Of a stretch of 64,000 nucleotides of DNA, positions 52,962 through 61,747 are shown piece by piece. The translations under genes were made by a program, and so were the position numbers. Under the pieces are notes generated by a model. That model worked only from the letters and a program-made list of their open reading frames with translations. It was not told the DNA's origin and did no database searches. Source of the stretch: Candidatus Hecatella orcuttiae (lineage in GTDB: Archaea > Thermoproteota > Bathyarchaeia > Hecatellales > Hecatellaceae); contig MTLY02000003.1 of NCBI GenBank assembly GCA_002011035.2, forward strand, positions 117,194 to 181,193, read 5' to 3'. Each line of letters opens with the position of its first letter. Position 1 is the first letter of the stretch.

Positions 52962-53246
52962 ATGGTTAACATCAGAAGGCTGGTCATCGATTCCCTCATG
53001 CCTAGGGACAGCTCCATCATAGACCTTTCCCAGGCCATCTGCCGGGTTGAAGGGGTTGAGGAGGTTGACATATCCGTCATGGAGGTGGATGTAAAAACCG
53101 AGACCATCAAGCTCACCATCCGAGGGGCGAACATCAACTACGATGAACTCTGCAAAGTAATGAACGACCACGGCACGGCCATAAGAAGCATCGACGAGAT
53201 AAACGTGGCTAGGAAAAAAATATCAACCCCCTCCCAGCCTACCTGA
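52962..53246 (+). CDS. DUF211 family protein
   Basis: 94 residues from ATG 52962 (GGACGGAGG upstream); a longer frame from 52899 has no ribosome site. IRRLVIDSLMPRDSSIIDLSQ and RVEGVEEVDISVMEVDVKTETIKL match the archaeal DUF211/COG1888 ferredoxin-like fold. Unknown function; it follows the NicO gene by 91 bases and may sense a metal. Confidence 0.85.
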   Translation: MVNIRRLVIDSLMPRDSSIIDLSQAICRVEGVEEVDISVMEVDVKTETIKLTIRGANINYDELCKVMNDHGTAIRSIDEINVARKKISTPSQPT

Positions 53247-53344
53247 GGCTGAGGAAAGCCCGGGACAGCTGCGAAGACGCTTTTCCCTTGAAAGCGTTGC
53301 TTAGGGTTCAGAAAAGCGTCCGGCCGGATGGAAACACTGCCGAT

Positions 53345-54532
53345 TTATTCTACGTGGACACGGTAGAGGTCCATGTCCTCTCCCAGCAGGGAGAGAAATT
53401 CTCTGGCAGACCTTTTAGGGTCTTTAGACTGAGTTATGTATCTTCCTACCACGATGATGTCAGCGCCAGCTTGGACGGCTTGGTGTACGTTTGAAGGGCG
53501 GATACCCCCGGCTACGCCCACCAAGAGCTTCTTTTTCCCCTTAGGGGCTTCTTTGATTTCCGCTATCTGGTCCCACCGGGTTTTTTCCCCTCTCCCCACG
53601 TCTATGCTTTCATGGAGGATGACCACGTCCGGAGGTTCTTTCAGAGCTTTAATTTTCTCCACGGGGTGAGGAACATTCATCATATCGATAAAGGAGTAGA
53701 TCCCCAGCCTAGCGGCTTCGTAGATGAAAAGGTTCAGGGTTTCATTGCTGGCAAGGCCTGAGGCCACCACTCCGTCGGCGGTTTCGTCGAAGGCTAGGTT
53801 AACCTCCACCTGCCCCACGTCCAAGGTTTTAAAGTCGGCTACGACGAAGGTTTCCTTGGCAATTTCCTTGATGGCTCGAATAACCTTGGCACCGTACCTT
53901 TTGATCAAAGGTGTGCCCGCCTCCAAGATAAGCCGGTCGCTGAGGGGAAGTTCCGCCAAGATGGTCTTAGTCCTTTCAAGGTCGGGTATGTCTAAGGCCA
54001 CCTGCAGATAGGGGGGCATCCACAGCCTCGGAACCCTGAAGCCCATGATGGGATGCTTGGCTCTGTCCTTGTCGTACATGATCTTCTCCAAAGGCGGGTA
54101 GCCGGCGAGGGCTCTTTTCAAAGCCAGTTTGGTCGCCCCATAATTGTAATGGTATATTTTCCTCAAGTCTTGAGCCTCAGGGTGGACGAAGACGCTGCAC
54201 AGTATAACCCAGTCTTCCACCTTCTCCGCTGGGATGACGCCTTCTTCCACAGCGTCGGCTACAGCCTTAGCCACAGCCGCCTGAGCTGGGCCGAATACTT
54301 TTTCCACCTGAGTGGACTCTTCGATGGTGACCTTGGGGACGATGAGAGTGAAGGGTTTAGGGGGAAGATTAGGCCTTATGACGGCTAGGAGAGGCGTGTG
54401 CCCCGCGGAAACGTTGGTTAACCCCGCGGCGAAGGCCTGCCCCACTGGGCTTTCCTTGTCTCCGATGATGAGGTCTATGTGGGCTACCTCAGCGCCTTCT
54501 CCCACCAAGGCTTCTCCTATAAAATAATCCAA
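53345..54532 (-). CDS. fae-hps: Bifunctional formaldehyde-activating enzyme / hexulose-6-phosphate synthase
   Basis: 395 residues. Residues 1-160 are Fae (YFIGEALVGEGAEVAHIDLI, FGPAQAAVAKAVADAVEEG), which condenses formaldehyde with tetrahydromethanopterin; residues about 165-395 are the Hps TIM barrel (LQVALDIPDLERTKTIL, VVADFKTLDVGQ, LVGVAGGIRPSN). In archaea the fusion releases formaldehyde from hexulose-6-phosphate to make ribulose-5-phosphate and methylene-H4MPT. TTG start with GAGGTG before it. The isomerase partner is at 19469-20068. Confidence 0.95.
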   Translation of the reverse strand: MDYFIGEALVGEGAEVAHIDLIIGDKESPVGQAFAAGLTNVSAGHTPLLAVIRPNLPPKPFTLIVPKVTIEESTQVEKVFGPAQAAVAKAVADAVEEGVIPAEKVEDWVILCSVFVHPEAQDLRKIYHYNYGATKLALKRALAGYPPLEKIMYDKDRAKHPIMGFRVPRLWMPPYLQVALDIPDLERTKTILAELPLSDRLILEAGTPLIKRYGAKVIRAIKEIAKETFVVADFKTLDVGQVEVNLAFDETADGVVASGLASNETLNLFIYEAARLGIYSFIDMMNVPHPVEKIKALKEPPDVVILHESIDVGRGEKTRWDQIAEIKEAPKGKKKLLVGVAGGIRPSNVHQAVQAGADIIVVGRYITQSKDPKRSAREFLSLLGEDMDLYRVHVE

Positions 54533-54566
54533 ACCACGGGCACCTCTTCGAGTGAGAGAATAATAT

Positions 54567-54580
54567 TAGGTCCAAACCTA
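54567..54580. promoter_or_regulatory. Inverted repeat beside the TATA box of fae-hps
   Basis: TAGGT-CCAA-ACCTA (54567-54580), perfect 5-bp arms, directly next to a TATA-like ATTTATAGG on the minus strand (about 54578-54588), 35 bases before the fae-hps start. Possible repressor site; short arms make chance more likely. Confidence 0.35.
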
Positions 54581-54647
54581 TAAATACCTCTAGCTTTTAA
54601 AGGGCCTTGGAATCTGGATGACGGCGGGGGCGTAGGCTTCGGGAGGC

Positions 54648-55313
54648 ATTGACCTCGGGGTAAGAGTCTACGAGCTTCGATCCCCCAAGGAGGGGCCCAC
54701 AAGGCTTTTCCTAGGCGGTTTACACGGCCGGGAGGGGAAGACCGCTAAGCCCATTTTGATGAGGGTGGCGGCGGACGGTGTTCCCTCCAGTGGAAGGACG
54801 ATAATCATCCCCACTCTCTCCATGGGTAAAAAATACCTCAGTACTCTTCAGGAGAGCTACTATGAAACCGAGGAAGGTGCTAAGGTTCTGTCACTAATTC
54901 GGGAGTATAATCCCTCCATCTACGTGGAGCTTCACTGTTATCGACACTCGGCTTTCTCATCCCTGACCAGTTTGGAGAGACTCAGCAAGACGGGAGTGCC
55001 GCCCATGGTCGAACTGGAAGAGAAGATGCTTCTCGGAAGCGTGTCTCCACACCTGCTTTCTAGATTTAAATTCGAATTTTCCTTGGTATTGGAGGTTCCT
55101 TGCCGAGCTTCCCTCAAGACGAAGATGAAAGCCCTCCGACTGTTGAATTTCATAAAAAACTCCGAAAATTGGAGAGCGGTTTTAGAAAAATTCAAAACGG
55201 AGTACCCTCATCAACTGGAGAAAGCTTCGAGGCTTCTTCGAGGCTGGCTTCCCGAAGGCGTAGGCGCGCGGGGCCCGCCAACTAAAAGTAACTCGGAGAA
55301 CGCTTTTATCTAG
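54648..55313 (+). CDS. DUF2119 family protein, apparently with a non-standard start
   Basis: About 222 residues if it begins at the ATT codon at 54648. The frame between the in-frame TAG at 54633 and TTG 54756 has no ATG, GTG or TTG, yet it encodes the family N-terminus (PTRLFLGGLHGREGK) needed for the fold. The motif LHGREG (H-x2-E) and the later VELHCYRH look like metal ligands of an M14/AstE-like zinc peptidase fold. GGGAGG ends just before the ATT. Function of DUF2119 (COG4073) is unknown. Divergent from fae-hps. Confidence 0.6.
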   Translation: MDLGVRVYELRSPKEGPTRLFLGGLHGREGKTAKPILMRVAADGVPSSGRTIIIPTLSMGKKYLSTLQESYYETEEGAKVLSLIREYNPSIYVELHCYRHSAFSSLTSLERLSKTGVPPMVELEEKMLLGSVSPHLLSRFKFEFSLVLEVPCRASLKTKMKALRLLNFIKNSENWRAVLEKFKTEYPHQLEKASRLLRGWLPEGVGARGPPTKSNSENAFI

Positions 55314-55336
55314 AGGCTGAAAGGGCTGATTGTAGG

Positions 55337-56650
55337 TTGGTCTCCCTAACCTTCTACGGCGGCGTCGGCGAAATAGGCGGCAACAAGATTCTCATAGAAA
55401 GCGGAGAGGACAGAATTCTCCTCGACTTCGGCATGTCCTTCGCTCTCAGGAGAAAATTTTACTACACTTTCCTATGTCCCAAAACAGAGAAAAGCCTGCT
55501 GGAGTTCGGTTTGCTGCCGAGGCTGAAAGGCGTCTACAGGTTCGATAGGTCTGAGCCCAGCTTGAACGGGGTTTTCCTCTCCCACTCCCACCTAGACCAT
55601 GCCGGTTATGTTTCTTTTCTGAAGAGGGAGATCCCTATCTTCTGCGGGGAAACCACGGCCACCATTCTCAAGGCTTTAATGGAGCTGAGGGGAAGAGACC
55701 TCGAATTCGACCTAGAAGGTTTAGAGTTCAAGACGTTCAGAACCGGGAAGAAAATTCGGCTTGGCAGCTTGGAAATAGAGCCGATTCACGTGGACCACTC
55801 TGTTCCAGGCGCCTACGGACTCATAGTTCACACGGAGGAGGGTTCCGTCGTCTACACTGGAGACTTCCGACTTCATGGCTCCCGGCCGGAGATGACGGAA
55901 GAGTTCCTCCGCAAGGCAGGGGAAGCAGACCCTCAGGCAGTCATCGTAGAGGGGACAAACGTGGTGGGGGCTGAGATGTCTTCGGAGGCGGAGGTTTCAG
56001 CGAAGCTGGAGAAACTCGTCCAGAAAACCTCAGGTCTAGTGTTAGCGGACTTCGCAGTAGGGGATCTTGACAGACTCAGGTCCTTCCACGGAGTGGCTGA
56101 AAAAACCGGGAGGCAGCTGGCTGTCACCCTAAAACAGGCTCATCTCCTCAGGAGGCTCGGCGGAGACCCGCACCTGAAGGTCCCCTGCTTGGAGGACGGC
56201 TGTTTGCTGGTTTTCAAAAGGAGCAAAAAACGGTATGCCCCTTGGGAGCAGGCTTTGATGGAGCTGGACAACGTCGTTGACCCGGCGGGAGTCGCTGCGA
56301 ATCAGGGAAAGATTATCCTCTCCACCTCCTTCTACAGCCTCGGCGAGCTTTTGGAGATAAACCCCAAAGCCGGAAGCTGCTATGTGCTCTCCTCCTCGGA
56401 GCCTGTCACAGAGGAGGGGGAAATCGAATTCGACAGGCTGGTTAACTGGCTGGACCACTACGGTCTACCTCAATACCACATCCACGTCTCAGGACACGCC
56501 CTGCCCCACCAGCTGAAGGAGGCGGTGGAGGCCATGGGAGCCAAAAAGGTTTTTCCCATCCACTGCGAACACCCGAAACTCTTTCGGAGGTTTCTGGGAA
56601 CCAAGGTTAACGTCAAATTGGTGGAGAAAAATAGGGTTTATTCCATTTAG
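55337..56650 (+). CDS. RNase J-like metallo-beta-lactamase nuclease
   Basis: 437 residues. LTFYGGVGEIGGNKILIESG starts the fold; SHSHLDHAG (HxHxDH), VDHSVPGAYG, YTGDFRLHG and the late SGHALPH give the zinc ligands of the beta-CASP group. Archaeal homologs are 5'-3' RNA exonucleases. The TTG start at 55337 lies 23 bases after DUF2119. It converges with beta-RFAP synthase, overlapping by 4 bases at the stop codons. Confidence 0.88.
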   Translation: MVSLTFYGGVGEIGGNKILIESGEDRILLDFGMSFALRRKFYYTFLCPKTEKSLLEFGLLPRLKGVYRFDRSEPSLNGVFLSHSHLDHAGYVSFLKREIPIFCGETTATILKALMELRGRDLEFDLEGLEFKTFRTGKKIRLGSLEIEPIHVDHSVPGAYGLIVHTEEGSVVYTGDFRLHGSRPEMTEEFLRKAGEADPQAVIVEGTNVVGAEMSSEAEVSAKLEKLVQKTSGLVLADFAVGDLDRLRSFHGVAEKTGRQLAVTLKQAHLLRRLGGDPHLKVPCLEDGCLLVFKRSKKRYAPWEQALMELDNVVDPAGVAANQGKIILSTSFYSLGELLEINPKAGSCYVLSSSEPVTEEGEIEFDRLVNWLDHYGLPQYHIHVSGHALPHQLKEAVEAMGAKKVFPIHCEHPKLFRRFLGTKVNVKLVEKNRVYSI

Positions 56651-57627
56651 GCTAGCCCGGCTTTCTTCAGCAAAGCGCCACGTCTGCTTACCCGTGAGTA
56701 GTAGACGAGTCCTCCGGTTTCCTCCTCTAGGAAAACTTGAGCCTCCTCTTTCAACCTCTCCGCCTGAGGCTTTCCTCGGATGAAGCCGTAGACAGCCGGC
56801 CCGAAGGAACTCATTCCCGCACCCAAAGCTCCTTTTTCCAGCATGAAATCGATAATCTGCCGGACGATCGGAGCTTGAAGCTGGTGCTCGATCTTCTTGA
56901 AGCCTATCCCCTGAATTTCGGTGAGGGCTGCTCCGAAGCTGGAGGCGTCGCCCTCCACCAGCGACGGCCAAAGCTTCATCAGGATAATCCGGGCCAGCTT
57001 GTCCACTTCCCGGGATGGGAGGGGGCAGTAAGTCTTGAAGACTTCAACCTCCTGACGCCCATGCTGGCCTCTTGAGACATCAGGAACAGCGACCACGAAA
57101 AACCAGTCTGGAGGCGGATGGACCCTAGCCAAGATGGGAGGCGGGGGCGCCTTGGAAACCCGGGAAGGAAGAAACTCTCGCTTTTGAGCTTCAGCTCCGA
57201 AACTGTGACCGCCGTCTAGGATAATGCCTCCGGCTTGAAAGGCAGCGACCCCTATGCCGGAGGTTCCCCCTCTTCCCATGAGAGCGGCCAGCTCTGTTAC
57301 GCTGAGCTTCAACTCCAAGTACTCCGCCAAAGCTTTCCCCACAGCCAAGGCCAGCTGGGTGGCAGAACCTAAGCCCACATGTTGGGGAATAGAGCTCAAA
57401 ACTCTGATGGAAACTGGAGGTTTTTGATGGAGGTGCTGAACGAACTTTTCAGCGAACCTCCGGCATAGGCCTTGGGCCTCCAGTCTCCGGGAAGGTTCAA
57501 CCTCAATTTCCCAACCGGGGGTCTCCAGGGCTGCGCCTACCCCCCCGTCCACTCTGCCCAGCTCTCCGTTGAGGTCGATGAGGGTGAAATGGAGGCGGGA
57601 AGGCGTGGTAACGGTTATCTTAATCAT
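56647..57627 (-). CDS. Beta-ribofuranosylaminobenzene 5'-phosphate synthase
   Basis: 326 residues, GHMP-kinase fold. TPSRLHFTLIDLNGELGRVDGG and IPQHVGLGSATQLALAVGKAL are family signatures, with GRGGTSGIGVAAFQAGG. It joins PRPP and p-aminobenzoate (or p-hydroxybenzoate) with loss of CO2 to start the tetrahydromethanopterin side. Together with the mfn genes this shows both C1 carriers are made by the organism. Confidence 0.92.
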   Translation of the reverse strand: MIKITVTTPSRLHFTLIDLNGELGRVDGGVGAALETPGWEIEVEPSRRLEAQGLCRRFAEKFVQHLHQKPPVSIRVLSSIPQHVGLGSATQLALAVGKALAEYLELKLSVTELAALMGRGGTSGIGVAAFQAGGIILDGGHSFGAEAQKREFLPSRVSKAPPPPILARVHPPPDWFFVVAVPDVSRGQHGRQEVEVFKTYCPLPSREVDKLARIILMKLWPSLVEGDASSFGAALTEIQGIGFKKIEHQLQAPIVRQIIDFMLEKGALGAGMSSFGPAVYGFIRGKPQAERLKEEAQVFLEEETGGLVYYSRVSRRGALLKKAGLA

Positions 57628-57655
57628 TCCATCATCTCCTAACCCGGGGGTGGCT

Positions 57656-59038
57656 TTACCCTCGCTTTTTTCTTTCCTTGATCATCCGGGTGAAGTAGTC
57701 CCGTTTATCCTTCGCCCTCCTGCAAGCTTCAGCCACCTGGGTTTTGAGCTTTTCCTTGTCTGTCTGAGCCTCTTCCCCCACAACTCTTTTGACTTCGGTG
57801 TAAGGTGATTCCCTGAATTTGGGCTTCAACTCCTTCAACTCCCCTCCGTAAGAAATCTGAGCCTCCAACGGCCCGTCGACCACCCTTCCCACTTCACCGA
57901 TTTTTATGCCTAACCCTGTCACCGCGGCCTTCAAGTGTTCCGCATGGTCTTTGGGGGCGAAGATAAGAAGGGAATCTAGGGAGACCCCTAGAGGGTCGAT
58001 GGAGAGACTTCTCATCATCCGGAGAACCGCGGGGTTTACCAATTCTTCAAAAGCCTGTCCATCCACCACCATTCCGACCCCAGCCTCCCTGCAGATAGTG
58101 TTGGCGTCCCCCCGTATGCCCCCGTTGGTCACATCGGTCATGGCGTGAATCTGGGAGACGAGGCCTGAATCAAGGAGGAAACGGCATACCTCCAAAAAGT
58201 TGATGTTAAGGGTCTCGAGGAGGACGGGGAAGTTGCCCGAGTAGATGGCCGCTGTAGCCACTGTTCCCCCTCCCGCGCCCTCTGTCATGAGGACGATGTC
58301 CCCCGGCCTGATGTTCCGCTTAGCCGTCAGAGCTTTGGGGCTCTCCGCCAAGCCCACGGCTCCAACACAGCTTACCATACGGTCTCCCAGGACCATGTCT
58401 CCTCCAACCCTCAAGGTGCTACCGGAAACAAGGGGAACCCCCGTCAACCCCGACACCGTGCTTACACCGGCCACGAAGTCGAAAAGCTTCCCCACATCTC
58501 CATCGTCGGCTAGATGCAGGTCGTCGAAGAGTGCCACAGGTCTGGCTCCTTTAACGTAGACGTCGCGGAGGCAGGCGCGAGTGACATGGAAGCCGGCGAT
58601 GAAGGGGAAGCTGCTGAGCCTGGAGTGGGTTCCGTCCACGGCCACCGTGACCACGACCTTCTCTTGCTCCCTATAGACGGCTCCCGCATCATCCAAGGAA
58701 AGAGGCCCTAGAAGAGGAGTCAGACCCTCCACTGTGGCCAGCTGGGCGATGAGGGAGTGAACGTAGAGGTCACCCTCTCCCCGGGAGCCGACGCCCATCT
58801 CCCCCATTTTCACCCCAGCCTGCGGGTATTCTAGCAGCCGTCGGAGGGCCTTGTGCTTGGGCTTCCGGCGGCTTCTCTCAACCTCTGCCAGAACTGCCTC
58901 CGCCAGTCTTCCTGCCTCCTCCAAGGAAGTCTCTTTGTAGGTTTTAATTTCCTCCACCAGTCTTGCTTTTATGAGGCTGGGAGTTGTTTTTCTGTCCAGT
59001 AAAAGGTTGACCAAACCTTCCAAGTCTGTCAAATTCAT
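57656..59038 (-). CDS. AIR synthase-related protein (selenophosphate synthetase-like, COG2144)
   Basis: 460 residues. PurM-like ATP-binding fold with the N-terminal half LDDAGAVYREQEKVVV, then VKGARPVALFDDLHLADDGD, MTEGAGGGTVAT and a helical N-terminal extension of about 80 residues. It belongs to the AIR-synthase/HypE/SelD superfamily; methanogenesis-marker-2-like proteins have this look, but the substrate is unknown. Minus strand, 28 bases upstream of beta-RFAP synthase, so likely co-transcribed with methanopterin synthesis. Confidence 0.75.
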   Translation of the reverse strand: MNLTDLEGLVNLLLDRKTTPSLIKARLVEEIKTYKETSLEEAGRLAEAVLAEVERSRRKPKHKALRRLLEYPQAGVKMGEMGVGSRGEGDLYVHSLIAQLATVEGLTPLLGPLSLDDAGAVYREQEKVVVTVAVDGTHSRLSSFPFIAGFHVTRACLRDVYVKGARPVALFDDLHLADDGDVGKLFDFVAGVSTVSGLTGVPLVSGSTLRVGGDMVLGDRMVSCVGAVGLAESPKALTAKRNIRPGDIVLMTEGAGGGTVATAAIYSGNFPVLLETLNINFLEVCRFLLDSGLVSQIHAMTDVTNGGIRGDANTICREAGVGMVVDGQAFEELVNPAVLRMMRSLSIDPLGVSLDSLLIFAPKDHAEHLKAAVTGLGIKIGEVGRVVDGPLEAQISYGGELKELKPKFRESPYTEVKRVVGEEAQTDKEKLKTQVAEACRRAKDKRDYFTRMIKERKKRG

Positions 59039-59181
59039 CCTCTCTAGACCGGGGCCGTTTTTCCGGCTTTCTTAACCAAGATCGTAGGCTTCCCAAATAT
59101 GCTTAGCCCCAGGGCCGGAGGAGGCAGACACAGTTATATAATTCGGGGAGACCCCGCTTTTCAAGCGGAGAAGTCCCTGCT

Positions 59182-59859
59182 TTGTCCATCCTCAGCCTTG
59201 AAAACCGCCAGCTGGACGGAGAATACCGGCTTCATGTAAAAGCTAAGCAGCGAAGCTACGTCGAACAGAAGTATTTTGAACTCTACATCCTCAACGGAGA
59301 AAACCAGCAAGCGGAGCCCCCGCTTTTCAGAGGCATACACAGCTCAGGCCGGGCTTCCCTCTGGGTCAAAGGCTGGGTGGACGGGGAGTACTTTGAACAG
59401 GTAGCGTTCCCCCACGGGGCTAAACTCCACTTGACCGAATCAGGCTTGGACGTGAGGCTTTTCAAGCTCTTAGGCAGCTTGATTCCTCTTGGAGGAAGCC
59501 TGATGGTGGCCTACGAAATGTTCTGGGGAAAAAGCCAAGTCCACCGGGAGACAAGCCTGGCTTTAAAGCAGGGAATACCACCCCTTCTAACTCCTCTGGG
59601 ATACCTCCTCTTCCAAGCTGACTGCTGGATAGGTATCAAGGACTGGTACTGGCCTGAAGGAGGCATGGAAGGACCCCCAAAGCTTCAAGGCTTCAAAGCG
59701 CCCGACGAAAAAACCGAGCGGAAGAAAACTTTGGACACGATCAAGATGTTGGAGAATTTCCTTCGCAGGCAGCCTGAGAGTATCTCTGAAACAGAATCGG
59801 CCGCTCGCAGATTGGCTGAAAAAATCCTCAGCCGGCTTTTAAAGAGGCAAAAGAAATAA
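59182..59859 (+). CDS. Protein of unknown function, possibly DUF1122
   Basis: 225 residues with no transmembrane segment clear enough to call; FKLLGSLIPLGGSLMVAYEMF is a hydrophobic core stretch. The N-terminus is beta-rich (YFELYILNGEN) and the C-terminus basic (RRLAEKILSRLLKRQKK). It resembles the archaeal DUF1122 group in layout, but I am not certain. The TTG start at 59182 follows AGCGGAGAAG. The next feature is a tRNA on the other strand. Confidence 0.45.
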   Translation: MSILSLENRQLDGEYRLHVKAKQRSYVEQKYFELYILNGENQQAEPPLFRGIHSSGRASLWVKGWVDGEYFEQVAFPHGAKLHLTESGLDVRLFKLLGSLIPLGGSLMVAYEMFWGKSQVHRETSLALKQGIPPLLTPLGYLLFQADCWIGIKDWYWPEGGMEGPPKLQGFKAPDEKTERKKTLDTIKMLENFLRRQPESISETESAARRLAEKILSRLLKRQKK

Positions 59860-59991
59860 CAGCGATCCTCCGCTCTGCGGGGACACGTAGGCTTACCAGT
59901 CTTGTCTTCTAAAGACTAAATAACCGGTTAGCCAATGCCGCGTTTTTCCTACCTATCAAATAAAGCTACTGTAGAAAATCGATGAAAGATT

Positions 59992-60081
59992 TGGAGCCCC
60001 GGGAGGGATTCGAACCCTCGACCTTCCGCTGTCCCTCCTCCGCTACGAGGCGGACGCTCTGACCGGCTGAGCTATCGGGGC
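59992..60081 (-). tRNA. tRNA-Thr (CGT) with a 13-nt intron, CCA encoded
   Basis: On the minus strand the acceptor GCCCCGA pairs with CCGGGGC, the D arm is GCTC/GAGC, and the T arm is GAGGG-TTCGAAT-CCCTC. The anticodon stem TCCGC pairs with GCGGA only after removing 13 bases (60031-60043) between position 37 and 38; the loop then is CTCGTAA with anticodon CGT (Thr). The discriminator base is T, common in archaeal tRNA-Thr, and CCA is encoded. A relaxed bulge-helix-bulge can be drawn around both splice sites. Confidence 0.85.
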
Positions 60082-60231
60082 GCAGAATTTTCATTCACAG
60101 TTACATTTTTTAACTTTGCTGAATATAGCAAATTCGCTTGAAAGAAGGAATCCTCTTCTTTTCTCAAGACTGTTACAGGAAGCAGTTTAGAAAGTCCTTT
60201 AGCCTAAGGCCGTCGAGTTCAAATTTCCTAC

Positions 60232-60945
60232 ATGAAGAGAAACAAGGTGAGGGGAGAAACTTTGAGCTGCAGCGGAGAGGCCTTAAAAAACCTAATCCGA
60301 AATTACGGGAAAACCTACGCGGAAGAACTAGGCATCAACCTCAAGGCAGCTGAGGAATCCGAGGTTTTCAAGTGGTTTCTGGCGTCCGTTCTCTTCGGAG
60401 CGCCTATAGCTGAAACCTCCGCCAAGAAGACTTTTCGACAATTTGAGCGAAGCCATCTGACTGCTCCGGAAAAGATCCTGAAAGCAGGATGGAACAGGCT
60501 TGTCGCCCTCCTAGATGAGGGAGGCTACACCCGGTATGATTTCAAAACTGCTACCAAACTGCTGGAAGCAGCGGAAAACTTGAAGAAGAATTATGGAGGA
60601 AGCCTCAACCGCCTCCATGATAAGGCGGCTGACTCACGGGACTTGGCCGTTAAACTGCAAGGGCTGGCCAAAGGCATAGGCCCCACCACCGTCAACATCT
60701 TCCTCAGAGAGATGATGTCCTTATGGAAGAAAGCCTATGCCCCCCTCCAACCCGCCGAGATTGCGGCTGCGCAGGCGTTGGGCTTAACTCGCTTGGAGGG
60801 CAAGGGCGAAGAGGAAAAAAGGGCTATTCTCGAAGATTTGGTGAAGGCTTGGAGGCAGCTAGGGGGGAAGATGGAGGACATACCATCCTTGAGGGCGGCC
60901 TTGTTCAGGTTCGGTAAGGCTGTCCTTAAAGGGAAAGGGAAGTAA
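60232..60945 (+). CDS. Helix-hairpin-helix protein, DNA-glycosylase-like fold
   Basis: 237 residues, all helical. ESEVFKWFLASVLFGAPIAE and GLAKGIGPTTVNIFLREM form an HhH-like element as in endonuclease III relatives, but the catalytic Lys/Asp pattern after the hairpin is not clear, so enzymatic activity is unsure. The ATG at 60232 begins MKRNKVRGETL. Neighbours are translation and protein-targeting genes; the context does not fix a role. Confidence 0.6.
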   Translation: MKRNKVRGETLSCSGEALKNLIRNYGKTYAEELGINLKAAEESEVFKWFLASVLFGAPIAETSAKKTFRQFERSHLTAPEKILKAGWNRLVALLDEGGYTRYDFKTATKLLEAAENLKKNYGGSLNRLHDKAADSRDLAVKLQGLAKGIGPTTVNIFLREMMSLWKKAYAPLQPAEIAAAQALGLTRLEGKGEEEKRAILEDLVKAWRQLGGKMEDIPSLRAALFRFGKAVLKGKGK

Positions 60946-61059
60946 CCGCCAAGACTACGCCTGTGTCTTCTGGAGAAGTCTTATAAGGAAGTTAGGTTTT
61001 CTAGGGGTATCCTCCTGAATGTTAAGCTTTGGAAAGCAAGCAACTTCGGGGAAGAGCTT

Positions 61060-61299
61060 TTGAGCGAGGTTAAAACCTTAAGGATCAAAGGCGAAGTTAA
61101 ACTGGGCTTCAGGCTTGTTCCCTTCGTAAAGGAGGTCAGGGCTCTAAGCCGGGAGGAGGCCTTGGAAAAGGTTTACAACGAAATTGGGGGTAGAAACAAG
61201 TTGAAGAGAAAACAGCTTAAGATCCTAGCCGTAGAAGAGATCAAGCCGGAGGAGATTAAAGACCCTCAACTTCGAGCCCTCGCAGGAATGGGAGAATAA
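61060..61299 (+). CDS. rpl20A: Ribosomal protein LX (L18Ae/L20A)
   Basis: 79 residues; RIKGEVKLGFRLVPFVKEVRA and EKVYNEIGGRNKLKRKQLKI are LX signatures. TTG start at 61060 after GGGGAAG. First of the LX-prefoldin alpha-FtsY operon found in many archaea; the usual L39e, L31e and eIF6 genes before it are missing here. Confidence 0.9.
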   Translation: MSEVKTLRIKGEVKLGFRLVPFVKEVRALSREEALEKVYNEIGGRNKLKRKQLKILAVEEIKPEEIKDPQLRALAGMGE

Positions 61300-61740
61300 A
61301 TGGCAGCCGAGGAAAAACCTGAAGAAATAGAGAGAAAACTCCGGGACATGGTAGTGGAACTTCGGATACTGGAAGGAAACGCCCAAGAACTGCAGTCAAG
61401 GCTGGGAACGGTGGAGATGGCTCTCCGCGAGTACAACATGGCGGAGACAACGGTTAAAGGACTGGAACAAATGGAGGCTGACAACGAAATCTTGGTTCCC
61501 GTGGGCGGAGGCACTTTCATCAAGGCTAAGATTGCCGACACCGATAAGCTCATGGTAAGCATCGGAGCCGAAGTTACCACCGAAAAGACCGCTAAGGAAG
61601 CGGTAGCTCTCTTGGAAACCAGACAGGCAGAATTGAACAGCATTAGGAACTCGCTTCAAAAACAGTTCACTCAGCTTCTGAACAGGATGCAGGTGCTGCG
61701 GGGTGAAATCCAGAGGATAACAGGCTCCCTCAGAACGTGA
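61300..61740 (+). CDS. pfdA: Prefoldin subunit alpha
   Basis: 146 residues, long N- and C-terminal coiled-coil helices around a beta hairpin part (DNEILVPVGGGTFIKAKIA), the alpha-type prefoldin layout with two hairpins. The ATG directly follows the LX stop codon. Assembles with prefoldin beta (24193-24561). Confidence 0.92.
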   Translation: MAAEEKPEEIERKLRDMVVELRILEGNAQELQSRLGTVEMALREYNMAETTVKGLEQMEADNEILVPVGGGTFIKAKIADTDKLMVSIGAEVTTEKTAKEAVALLETRQAELNSIRNSLQKQFTQLLNRMQVLRGEIQRITGSLRT

Positions 61741-61747
61741 AAACGTG

